Below are positions 1-7,568 of a DNA stretch of 64,000 nucleotides, piece by piece (the first letter of the stretch is position 1; each line of letters opens with the position of its first letter). The DNA lies in assembly GCA_016290995.1 (NCBI GenBank), contig JAEEVR010000011.1, forward strand, positions 19,901 to 83,900, read 5' to 3'. The notes under the pieces were generated by a model. The model had not been told where the DNA came from. It ran no database searches and saw nothing but the letters and a program-made list of their open reading frames with translations. The DNA is from Treponema sp. GTDB taxonomy: Bacteria; Spirochaetota; Spirochaetia; Treponematales; Treponemataceae. The translations under genes and the position numbers were made by a program.

Positions 1-311
1 AGATACAAGTAAGGATTGCCGGCTTTTTTTACTACCAAGATTTCGTCGTCCAAGTTGTCGCCGTCCAAATCGATCCCCATCGAGCTAAGCAAAGTCTCGT
101 CGGGCTTTAAGGGCATAAACGAAACGACGCTTTGGTCTTCAACGCCAAGCGGATTTTCGGCGTCGGAATGTCCGCCCGCTCCCTGTTCGGAATTTTGGGA
201 ACTGTTGTCGGACAAAACTTTTTCTGAAACTTCGGAAGTCTTTTTTGTCAACAAAATCACAAGCAGCGCCGCGGCTATCAATACAAAAAATGCGGCTAAA
301 AATTTTCTCAT
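1..311 (-). CDS. Membrane-anchored hypothetical protein, 3' end cut by the window edge
   Basis: The reading frame opens with ATG at 309-311, directly after the stop codon of the upstream minus-strand gene (TAA then ATG with no gap), so the two are translationally coupled. About 103 residues are present and the C terminus lies outside the window. The N terminus is a basic start followed by a hydrophobic segment (MRKFLAAFFVLIAAALLVIL), a signal anchor or uncleaved signal. A Ser/Gln/Gly/Glu-rich linker follows and then an acidic DLDGDNLDDE motif, which resembles a calcium-binding FG-GAP/dockerin-type loop. Function is not recognised; its neighbour suggests an envelope role. Confidence 0.75.
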   Translation of the reverse strand, partial: MRKFLAAFFVLIAAALLVILLTKKTSEVSEKVLSDNSSQNSEQGAGGHSDAENPLGVEDQSVVSFMPLKPDETLLSSMGIDLDGDNLDDEILVVKKAGNPYLY

Positions 312-1475
312 TTAATACTCCAAGTAAGCGCGAATTTTTTGAGCCAACGCATGGCGGCGCTCTTCAGCGCTTTCACATTCTTGCTCGATCGAGTTCAAGG
401 GACCGGCAACGCAAGAGGCCGCCCAAAAGCGAACGTCGTCCGCTTGGCGGTCGTAGGCTTCGGCTCTGGAAGCCACAGGCGCAAGGCATGTTTGATTTGA
501 AAGCGTCGCTTGGACGTCGGAACTAACCAAGTGGCCCAAAATCAAAGACGAGTCCTTTTTGTTCTTTAGCAAGACCGCCACAAGCTGCGGCGCGATGATT
601 CCGTAGTCAACGTTGGCGTCGTAGCGAGGAAAGCAGTCGGAATCGTAATACTTTACCAAATTGTATTCAATGCCGCGCCTTTGGCTTAAAAGCATGGCGA
701 CGGCGCCGATCTTTCTTTCCTGCATAAAATAGTCAACGTCTTTTTTTGAAGTCCTAGTCCACTTTGCAAAAAGCAAACTTCTTTCCTGCATCGCCTTGAT
801 CTCGTCAAGAACGCGCGTAATCGCCTCCGGCAAGTTGGCCTTGTTCATGTTTGACGACTCGCGCAAGACCGCGACCGCTTTTTTATAGCCTTCCGCCCCG
901 TAAAGAAGCTGGGCCATCGCGCTTACAAAGCCAAAAAGCTCTCTGTCTTCCGCTCCGGCGCAAACAAGGGGAATCTCAATGTTTCCTTTAAGCGTTTCCA
1001 AATAGCGCAAAAGTTCGCCGTAAGTTTTTGGGCGGGCCAAGCCAAGCTTGCTTTCGGTTATTTGGTAATAGGCGATTTCAAAATGATCCAAAAGGAGCGG
1101 AAGCGCGTAATGCGCCTGGCCGTAAACCGTAGCCTTGCGGATGGAAGTCGGCAAAACCTCAAAAAGATTTTCGTTGGCCGGAATGAATTTTTCGGCGCGG
1201 CTGTTCAAGTCAAAAGAATTCTTTGCAAAAAGCATTGAATATTTTTTTTGAACGTTTTTTGGGAGCGGAGCCTTTGCGTCCAAAACGTAATAGCGGACCC
1301 TGGGCAAAGACATTTTGTCAATCTCAAGTTGAATGGCGCTTTGAACCTTTTGGTCCACGTCGTAAAAAGCGACTTTTATTGTTTTTGAATTGATTTTCGC
1401 GGCAATGAACAAAGCGAGGGCCAACAAAACAGCCGCGCCCGCCGCAATTAAAATCCAAGTTCTTTTCTTTAGCAT
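312..1475 (-). CDS. Membrane-anchored solute-binding-protein-like protein
   Basis: 387 residues. An N-terminal lysine/arginine start and one hydrophobic segment (about residues 7-26) anchor it to the membrane; no lipobox cysteine is present. The rest has the feel of an ABC-transporter periplasmic sugar-binding protein: short beta strands near residues 33-38, a central YGQAHYALPLLLDHFEIAYY stretch like the domain-crossing region of that family, and a C-terminal SSDVQATLSNQTCLAP segment. The assignment is by pattern only. No transporter permease or ATPase lies next to it. The promoter at 1482-1510 places the transcript start almost on the ATG, and there is no Shine-Dalgarno site. Confidence 0.6.
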   Translation of the reverse strand: MLKKRTWILIAAGAAVLLALALFIAAKINSKTIKVAFYDVDQKVQSAIQLEIDKMSLPRVRYYVLDAKAPLPKNVQKKYSMLFAKNSFDLNSRAEKFIPANENLFEVLPTSIRKATVYGQAHYALPLLLDHFEIAYYQITESKLGLARPKTYGELLRYLETLKGNIEIPLVCAGAEDRELFGFVSAMAQLLYGAEGYKKAVAVLRESSNMNKANLPEAITRVLDEIKAMQERSLLFAKWTRTSKKDVDYFMQERKIGAVAMLLSQRRGIEYNLVKYYDSDCFPRYDANVDYGIIAPQLVAVLLKNKKDSSLILGHLVSSDVQATLSNQTCLAPVASRAEAYDRQADDVRFWAASCVAGPLNSIEQECESAEERRHALAQKIRAYLEY

Positions 1476-1481
1476 GCCGCT

Positions 1482-1510
1482 ATTTTATAACAGAAATAAA
1501 ATGCTTGCAA
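1482..1510 (-). promoter_or_regulatory. Sigma-70-type promoter for the 312-1475 gene, leaderless spacing
   Basis: On the minus strand TTGCAA (1505-1510), a 17-bp spacer and TAAAAT (1482-1487). Only 6 nt separate the -10 box from the ATG at 1475. The -35 sits inside the palindrome GCTTGCAAGC (1503-1512). Confidence 0.55.
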
Positions 1511-1913
1511 GCCCGCCCCCCCCGGACAAACGGGCAAACGAAATACGAATGCAATAACAAAAAATGCTCCCAGTCGCGGCTGCGTCAGATCGGCGCCGCT
1601 TGATAACTGCGCTACACGCGCATTGCGCCTTGAAACTTTCTACGTATGCCGCTATCGCGGCATGCGCAATGCGAGTGTCGCCGCCTGCCGCCCCGCGCCT
1701 TCGCGCATTTTTTTATCGCTTCCGTTCCGTTTGTCCGGTTAGCCGGCTTATAAACAATAAAAACGCGCAGGGAGAAGGCGGACGCCCGCTCGCTTTGCGC
1801 GTTGAGCTTGCTGTTAGGCCATAAAAGGCGCAACCGCGAGAAAGGGCGTTCGATTCTCCCGAGAGCGTTTTTGTTATGGTTATGCAATGCGGACTCCCGG
1901 ACAAACGGACTTA
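1511..1913. other. Gene-free intergenic stretch with a repeated 12-mer
   Basis: No convincing gene lies between the promoters at 1482-1510 and 1914-1942. Short open frames exist on both strands but have no ribosome-binding site and a composition rich in Arg, Ala and Ser that looks like translated noncoding GC-rich DNA. The 12-mer CCGGACAAACGG occurs at 1522-1533 and 1897-1908 and inverted at 1727-1738. It could be a degraded intergenic repeat family or an unrecognised RNA; nothing else can be supported. Confidence 0.4.
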
Positions 1914-1942
1914 TTGACTAGCGCATTTTAATTCAATATAAT
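1914..1942 (+). promoter_or_regulatory. Strong sigma-70 promoter of alaS
   Basis: TTGACT (1914-1919), 17-bp spacer, TATAAT (1937-1942). Nine nucleotides separate the -10 box from the alaS ATG at 1952, so the mRNA should begin at or within a few bases of the start codon. No Shine-Dalgarno sequence is visible. Confidence 0.7.
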
Positions 1943-1951
1943 TGAAAGACT

Positions 1952-3775
1952 ATGACCGCTAATGAATTACGTTCAAAGTACATTGAATTCTTTAAAAGCA
2001 AAAATCATGTTGAAATTTCCGGACAATCATTGATTCCGGAAAATGACCCGTCGGTTCTTTTTACCACCGCTGGAATGCACCCGCTTGTTCCTTATCTTTT
2101 GGGCGAAAAGCATCCTGCCGGAACGCGCTTGACCGACTACCAAAAATGCATCCGCACCGGCGACATTGACGAAGTCGGCGACCCCAGCCACCTTACTTGC
2201 TTTGAAATGCTCGGCAACTGGTCTTTGGGCGACTACTTTAAAAAAGAGTCAATCGCCTTCTCTTACGAGTTTTTGACCAGTAAGGATTGGCTTGGCCTTG
2301 ATCCCAAAAAGATTTCGGTAACCGTATTTGCCGGAGACGAAAACGCTCCCCGCGACGAGGACGCCGCAAATTATTGGAAAGAAAACGGCATGCCCGAAGA
2401 CAAAATCGCCTACCTTCCAGCAAGCGACAACTGGTGGGCGGCCGGTCCCACAGGCCCCTGCGGCCCCGACACTGAGATTTTCTACTGGGTTGGCGAAGGA
2501 CTTCCGCCCGTAGGCAGCAACAAGGGCACAGACCCCGCCAACTGGATGGAAATCTGGAACAACGTATTCATGCAGTTCAACCGCAAGGACGAAAAGACCT
2601 TGGAGCCACTCCCCAAGCAGAACGTTGACACAGGCATGGGCTTGGAGCGAACAAACTGCATTTTGCAGGGCAAGACATCTGTATACTTGACAGAAGTCTT
2701 TGAGCCCATCATCAAAAAGATTGAGGAACTTTCTTCATACACATACGGAAGCGACGGCGAAAAGGACAAGAGCGTCCGCATCATCGCAGACCACAGCCGC
2801 GCGGCGGTCTTTATTTTGGGCGACCAGCGGGGCGTGACTCCCTCAAACCTTGGAGCCGGCTACGTTTTGCGCCGCCTGATCCGCCGCGCCGTCCGCCACG
2901 GAATGAAATTGGGCATCGACAAGGCTTTCTTGGCCCAAATCGCCGAAGCGGTCGTGGCCAACTTTAAGAACGCCTACCCCGAGCTTGAGCAGAACAAGGA
3001 CAAGATTTACAAGGAGCTTACAGCCGAGGAAGACCGCTTCCGCCTTACGCTTAAAAACGGCGAGGCTGAGTTCCAAAAAATGCTTCCCAACCTTATGAAA
3101 AACCCCAAAAAGGAAATCTCGGGCAAGGTTGCCTTCCGTTTGTACGACACATTCGGCTACCCGCTTGAACTTACCCAGGAATTGGGAGCCGAGCACGGCT
3201 TTACAGTTGACATCGAGGGCTTTAAGGAAGCGGAGCGCAAGCACCAGGAAGCCTCAAAGAGCCTTGACGCCGGAAAAGCCAAGGGCGGACTTGCCGAACA
3301 GTCAGAAATCACGACAAAATACCATACGGCGACCCACCTTTTGCAGCAGGCGCTTACACAAGTGCTCGGCGACCAGGTTGCCCAAAAAGGCAGCAACATC
3401 AACAACGAGCGAATGCGCTTTGACTTTACTTTTGAGCGCCCGATGACCCCGGAAGAAATCAAGCAGGTTGAGGACATTGTAAACCAAAAGATTAAGGAAG
3501 ATTTGCCCGTTACAATGGAAATCCTTCCGCTGGAAAAGGCAAAGGAAGAAGGCGCCCGCGCCCTCTTTACAAATAAATACGGTGAGGACGTAAAGGTTTA
3601 CACAATCGGCCGCGACCCCAAGACTGACTGGTTCAGCAAGGAAGTATGCGGCGGACCTCACGTTCAGCACACAGCCCAAATCGGAGACTTTAAGATTACA
3701 AAGGAACAGTCGTCAAGCGCCGGAGTCCGCAGAATTCGCGCGGTAATCTCTGGAGGCTTGCCCTTGGACAAGTAG
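1952..3775 (+). CDS. alaS: Alanine--tRNA ligase, short form
   Basis: 607 residues; charges tRNA-Ala with alanine in the cytoplasm. The class II catalytic core starts at the N terminus (ELRSKYIEFFKSKNHVEI), followed by the GPTGPCGPDTEIFY and GMGLERT regions. The editing domain is present and intact: HTATH gives H458 and H462, and CGGPH gives C566 and H570, the four zinc-binding residues that clear mischarged Ser/Gly. The protein ends right after the editing domain; the roughly 250-residue C-Ala dimerisation domain of most bacterial enzymes (about 870 residues) is missing, a form known from spirochaetes. First gene of a plus-strand group with the SurA-like gene and nusB. Confidence 0.95.
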   Translation: MTANELRSKYIEFFKSKNHVEISGQSLIPENDPSVLFTTAGMHPLVPYLLGEKHPAGTRLTDYQKCIRTGDIDEVGDPSHLTCFEMLGNWSLGDYFKKESIAFSYEFLTSKDWLGLDPKKISVTVFAGDENAPRDEDAANYWKENGMPEDKIAYLPASDNWWAAGPTGPCGPDTEIFYWVGEGLPPVGSNKGTDPANWMEIWNNVFMQFNRKDEKTLEPLPKQNVDTGMGLERTNCILQGKTSVYLTEVFEPIIKKIEELSSYTYGSDGEKDKSVRIIADHSRAAVFILGDQRGVTPSNLGAGYVLRRLIRRAVRHGMKLGIDKAFLAQIAEAVVANFKNAYPELEQNKDKIYKELTAEEDRFRLTLKNGEAEFQKMLPNLMKNPKKEISGKVAFRLYDTFGYPLELTQELGAEHGFTVDIEGFKEAERKHQEASKSLDAGKAKGGLAEQSEITTKYHTATHLLQQALTQVLGDQVAQKGSNINNERMRFDFTFERPMTPEEIKQVEDIVNQKIKEDLPVTMEILPLEKAKEEGARALFTNKYGEDVKVYTIGRDPKTDWFSKEVCGGPHVQHTAQIGDFKITKEQSSSAGVRRIRAVISGGLPLDK

Positions 3776-3835
3776 GAACAATTTTTTGTAACTTTTTAAG
3801 GAAAAATTAGTTTATTTTACATAAAGGAATATTGT

Positions 3836-4930
3836 ATGAAAAAACTTGCTATTGGAACATTCATGGTTTTGGCCGGTCTCTTTGCGGCCACAGCTCAGGC
3901 TTCGCTCTACCAGCAACTTGCCGTCGTAAAAATCACGGACACGGAAGTTGTCACCGTAAAGGAAGTCAAGGACATCGTTGACACGCAAGAAAAGGAAGCG
4001 GGAAGAAAGCTTACCCCCCAGGAACGCGCGCAGACCTATGAGACAATCATCAACCAAAAGTTGATCCTTCAGGCCGCCAAAAAGGCAGGCGTGACAGTCT
4101 CTGCGTCAGAGCTTGACGAAGCGTTCTTGGCCAACATTTCCCAGCAGTTGAACTTGCCCCGCGTTTATTCTGAAAAAGAATTGAACGACCTTGTAATGGC
4201 GAACAAGAAAATGTCATTCGCCGAATTTGTAAAAGACCAAACAGGCATGGGCGTTGAAGAAGTCAAGAACCAAATCATCCGCCCCGACCTTATTTGGAGA
4301 CGCTACCTTTTGTCTCAAAACCAGCAGGAATTGCAGAAGATTTCCGCCACTGACAAAGAAATCCGCGACTACTACGAGTTGAACAAAACTCAGTTCATCC
4401 GCCCCGACAGCCTCAAGATGTTCTTGGTTGCCGTTCCCAAAGAAAACGATCCCCAGGGCGCCCGCGTAAAGCTTGAAGGCTTGCTCAAAGACGTTAAGAG
4501 CGGAAAAAAGACTATCGAGCAAATGCGCCGCGACGGACAGAATCCCAAAGAGGCAGGCTACGGCGCCGGCGACTTGTACTTGATGAAAGTTCAGCAGCAC
4601 GCGGCCCAGCTTGGCGTTTCTTACGAAGAGCTTCTCAAGATTTTTGACGGAGACGTGAACAAGCCGTCTGAGATTATGGACGCCGGACAGGTTTTGCAGT
4701 TCTACATCGTTCTTGAAAAATATCCTTTCAAGGCTTTGGAAATCAGCGACGTTGTCCGCCCCGAATCAACTCAGACAATTTACGAAACGATTCGCGCTCT
4801 TGTTACGCAAACAAAGCAGTTGCAGTTCTTGGAGCAAAAGCGCCAAGAAACAATCAAATCACTCAACACTCCGGAGAACGTAACTCGCAAAAAGACTGGC
4901 GATGATTTGATCAAGCTTCTTTCGTGGTAA
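3836..4930 (+). CDS. SurA/PrsA-like periplasmic chaperone (peptidyl-prolyl isomerase family)
   Basis: 364 residues with a clean cleavable signal peptide (MKKLAIGTFMVLAGLFAATAQA, predicted cut after QA near residue 22). The mature protein begins with a SurA N-domain-like helical region: VKEVKDIV, LTPQERAQTYETIINQKLIL and ASELDEAFLANISQQLNLPR are typical of this family. A parvulin-type core is possible around residues 190-270 but is too divergent to call. It probably binds unfolded outer-membrane proteins in the periplasm. The start is fixed by AAAGGA 8 nt upstream of the ATG. It lies 5 nt before nusB and is likely co-transcribed with it. Confidence 0.75.
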   Translation: MKKLAIGTFMVLAGLFAATAQASLYQQLAVVKITDTEVVTVKEVKDIVDTQEKEAGRKLTPQERAQTYETIINQKLILQAAKKAGVTVSASELDEAFLANISQQLNLPRVYSEKELNDLVMANKKMSFAEFVKDQTGMGVEEVKNQIIRPDLIWRRYLLSQNQQELQKISATDKEIRDYYELNKTQFIRPDSLKMFLVAVPKENDPQGARVKLEGLLKDVKSGKKTIEQMRRDGQNPKEAGYGAGDLYLMKVQQHAAQLGVSYEELLKIFDGDVNKPSEIMDAGQVLQFYIVLEKYPFKALEISDVVRPESTQTIYETIRALVTQTKQLQFLEQKRQETIKSLNTPENVTRKKTGDDLIKLLSW

Positions 4931-4935
4931 CTTGA

Positions 4936-5343
4936 ATGAACAGACATGATTCGCGCGTTGCCGCAATCCAGGGCCTTTATTCCTGGGACATGAACGAGGA
5001 CAAGGAAGCCGCCGACGTCACAAGTTTCAATTGGATTGAAAACAAAAAGGACGACGACGACTTGACCTTTGCCCGACTTATGTTGTGCGGAACGCTGGAA
5101 AACATCGATTCAATAGATTCTGAAATTAAGTCCCGACTTTCTCCAAGCTGGGACTTTTCTCGCATTAATAAAGTGACGCTTTCAATTTTACGCGTAAGCG
5201 CCTACTCCCTGATTTACCAAAAAGATTTGGAAAGCGCCATCATAATCAACGAGGCGGTGGAAATAGCCAAGTCTTTTGGCATAGACGACCAGGCCGCTTT
5301 TATCAACGGCATTCTTGACCGCATATCAAAAGAGCTGCGCTAA
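4936..5343 (+). CDS. nusB: Transcription antitermination factor NusB
   Basis: 135 residues, the usual length. The all-helical NusB fold shows in the N-terminal SRVAAIQGLYSWDM motif, in LRVSAYSLIYQ, in the highly conserved SAIIINEAVEIAKSFG helix, and in the C-terminal AAFINGILDRI. NusB pairs with NusE (S10) to bind boxA in rRNA leaders and prevent premature termination. It starts 5 nt after the SurA-like gene and its stop codon overlaps the next ATG (TAATG at 5341-5345), so translation of the following lipoprotein is coupled. Confidence 0.92.
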   Translation: MNRHDSRVAAIQGLYSWDMNEDKEAADVTSFNWIENKKDDDDLTFARLMLCGTLENIDSIDSEIKSRLSPSWDFSRINKVTLSILRVSAYSLIYQKDLESAIIINEAVEIAKSFGIDDQAAFINGILDRISKELR

Positions 5344-7214
5344 TGAACAAGGCCTGGCTTGTATGCGCGGCTGTCGCGCTTTGCGGAACGCTGATTTCTT
5401 GTTCGTCAAAGGCCAAGGCCGTGTCAATGACCGCGGCGCTTGACGAGGCCGACCGCTACATCGCCCAAGGCTATCCCAAAGACGCCCTTAAAATCCTTGC
5501 CTCTTGCGAAAAGAAAATTCTTAGTCCGATGGAAGCTATCGGCGTCTACAAAAGATACTGCGCGCTGGACAACAAAAAAGCCGCGGAAAAAGTTCTTAAA
5601 AACAACCTAAAGAAAAACCCTGACAACTTGGAACTAAACGCCGTGTACGCTTGGTTCTTGGACAAGGCCGGAAGAAGCGACGAAGCCTTTAAGAAGGCGG
5701 CGGCCTTGCGCGGAACAAACTACGGCTCGCTCTATTCAGAATATTTTTTAAGGAACGGAGCCAGCGAAGCCGGCGCCAAAGAGCAAAGTTATTTTTTGTC
5801 AAACGAGATGCAGGCGCTTTACGTTGACGCCTACAACGGAAGCGGAGACAACGCCTGGCTTAGAAACGCCGCCCTTTGCTCAATGAAAAGAGGCGAATAC
5901 GGCGACGCGGCGCAAATGGTTCCTGACCAAAAGAAAAGCTCAAGCGACGCCTACTTTTGGGGCCTTGTGTTCTTTGACAATAAAAAATACGGAGAGGCCG
6001 CCGAATCTTTGTTGGAAGCAAGCGAAGCGCTTAAAAAAAACGAAGACCGTTTTGCGGACGGCATCTCTGAAAGCAGGAAAGTCAACTCAATAGAAGTGGC
6101 GTCGCTTTTGTCAGACTGCTACGTAAACATGGGCGAAGACAAGGCGGCCGAAGAAATCCGAAACGACTTGATCGCGCAAATCACTTTGGGCGCTGAAAAC
6201 GGAACCGCCGCCGAAGTCGGCTCCACCGAATCCTTGCTTGGAACAATGTACTTGAACAGCGCGCTTTACGCATTGCAAAAAAACAACGACCGCGCCGCCT
6301 ACAATATTTTGACCTTTGTCACGCAAAAGTGGCCCGACAACGTCAGCGCGCTAATCGCTTACGGAAACTTTGCCTACAACAGTTCACGAAGAGTAATGGA
6401 CGATCCGCTTACAAAATCATTGCGCGACGCGGGAGTGGTTTCGACCGACATGAAGCGCTTTGACGAAACGCCAAGGGTTGCGGTAAGCGACGCCCTTCTT
6501 AGAATGAAGGAATCCGTGGCAAGAACCCACAACGACGCCTTGTACGTGGCCGCCCTTGAATTGGAAGACAAGATAGACGATTCCAGCGACGAAAGGACTA
6601 GGCTTGGAAGAATGTACAGGGTCTTGGAGCGGAACGCAACCGGCGCCGACTTGTATCCAGAAGCGATCGCGCAATACGCGGTCCACACCTTGTTGCGCCT
6701 TGACCGCTACGACGAAGCCAAGCAAATGTTCCTTAAATATTTGACCGCCCGCTACAAGCTTGGAAGCGAGCGTCCTTTTGAAGAAGACTTGGTTTTGAAT
6801 TTGCAAAAGATGTCTTTGTGGGAAGTTGAATACGCGGGCTATTTTGCCGCCAAAGAAAAAAACACCGACCTTACAAAGCGCCTTTACGAATACGCCGTTT
6901 ACGAATCGGGCTTTTCCAACTCTTACGGCGGAACGGAAATAAGCCCGGCGGCCGCGAACGAAAGCGCGGTAAACTTGGCTATGATTTATTCAAGCGTGGG
7001 AAACAAAGACAAGGCCTTGGAATTGTACGGCCGCGCGCAAAGCCGCGCCACAGACAATTACATGCGGTCTGACATTATGTACCGCTTGGCTTGCATCTAC
7101 GACGCAAAAAAAGACGCCGCGGCTGCCGTAAAGTCTTTGGAATACAGTTTGTATCTGAATCCATCAAACGGCAACGCGCGGCTTTTGTTAGGAAAGTTCC
7201 AAAACAACTTCTAA
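5343..7214 (+). CDS. TPR-repeat lipoprotein
   Basis: 623 residues. The signal peptide ends in LISC (Cys near residue 20), a spirochaete-type lipobox, so the protein should be lipid-anchored. The body is alpha-helical with tetratricopeptide-like repeats: GYPKDALKILASCE, KKYGEAAESLLEASE, DRYDEAKQMFLKY, VGNKDKALELYGRAQ and a canonical C-terminal pair, ACIYDAKKDAAAAVKSLEYS followed by LNPSNGNARLLLGKF. It probably acts as a protein-protein scaffold in the envelope. Its start overlaps the nusB stop codon. It converges on groES with only a 12-nt gap. Confidence 0.85.
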   Translation: MNKAWLVCAAVALCGTLISCSSKAKAVSMTAALDEADRYIAQGYPKDALKILASCEKKILSPMEAIGVYKRYCALDNKKAAEKVLKNNLKKNPDNLELNAVYAWFLDKAGRSDEAFKKAAALRGTNYGSLYSEYFLRNGASEAGAKEQSYFLSNEMQALYVDAYNGSGDNAWLRNAALCSMKRGEYGDAAQMVPDQKKSSSDAYFWGLVFFDNKKYGEAAESLLEASEALKKNEDRFADGISESRKVNSIEVASLLSDCYVNMGEDKAAEEIRNDLIAQITLGAENGTAAEVGSTESLLGTMYLNSALYALQKNNDRAAYNILTFVTQKWPDNVSALIAYGNFAYNSSRRVMDDPLTKSLRDAGVVSTDMKRFDETPRVAVSDALLRMKESVARTHNDALYVAALELEDKIDDSSDERTRLGRMYRVLERNATGADLYPEAIAQYAVHTLLRLDRYDEAKQMFLKYLTARYKLGSERPFEEDLVLNLQKMSLWEVEYAGYFAAKEKNTDLTKRLYEYAVYESGFSNSYGGTEISPAAANESAVNLAMIYSSVGNKDKALELYGRAQSRATDNYMRSDIMYRLACIYDAKKDAAAAVKSLEYSLYLNPSNGNARLLLGKFQNNF

Positions 7215-7226
7215 AAAAGCTTTTCT

Positions 7227-7502
7227 TTACTTTTCCAAAACGGCGATGATGTCGCTCATCTTGCAGATAAGGTATTCGTCGCCGTCAATCTTAACCTGAG
7301 TTCCAGAATATTTGTCATACATTACGCGATCGCCTTTTTTAACAGTGATCGGATCTTTTTCTGTTCCGGGACCAACAGCTTCTACCACTGCAGTCTGAGT
7401 TTTTTCCTGGGCCGCGTCCGGAATGATGATTCCCGAAGCGGTTTTGCTTTCGGCTTTTTCGGCCTTCAACAATACACGGTCAGCTAAAGGTTTAACTTTC
7501 AT
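7227..7502 (-). CDS. groES: Co-chaperonin GroES, encoded without groEL nearby
   Basis: 91 residues, one GroES domain. [12 protein letters not shown] at the N terminus, the mobile-loop region [12 protein letters not shown], the AVGPG turn and the [16 protein letters not shown]-terminal strand are all canonical. It caps GroEL during folding of cytoplasmic proteins. AAGGAG lies at the right distance before the ATG. groEL is not next to it; the upstream gene is an unrelated amylase-type lipoprotein and the downstream gene is convergent. No CIRCE element is seen; instead a TTGAC/GTCAA palindrome overlaps the -35 box. Confidence 0.95.
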   Translation of the reverse strand: MKVKPLADRVLLKAEKAESKTASGIIIPDAAQEKTQTAVVEAVGPGTEKDPITVKKGDRVMYDKYSGTQVKIDGDEYLICKMSDIIAVLEK

Positions 7503-7523
7503 TTTTGATGCTCCTTATATTTA

Positions 7524-7552
7524 AAGATAAGAAATTTTTTGACAAAAGTCAA
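7524..7552 (-). promoter_or_regulatory. groES promoter with palindrome over the -35
   Basis: On the minus strand TTGACT (7547-7552), 17-bp spacer, TATCTT (7524-7529). The perfect 5-4-5 palindrome TTGACAAAAGTCAA spans 7539-7552 and covers the -35 box, so it could be an operator. The 21-nt gap to the ATG leaves room for the AAGGAG ribosome-binding site. Confidence 0.55.
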
Positions 7553-7568
7553 ATTTATTTCTAAAAAA

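Noticed and set aside
1564..1887. Open frames on both strands in the gene-free stretch
   Set aside because: No ribosome-binding site, a composition of translated GC-rich noncoding DNA, and frames on both strands over the same bases.
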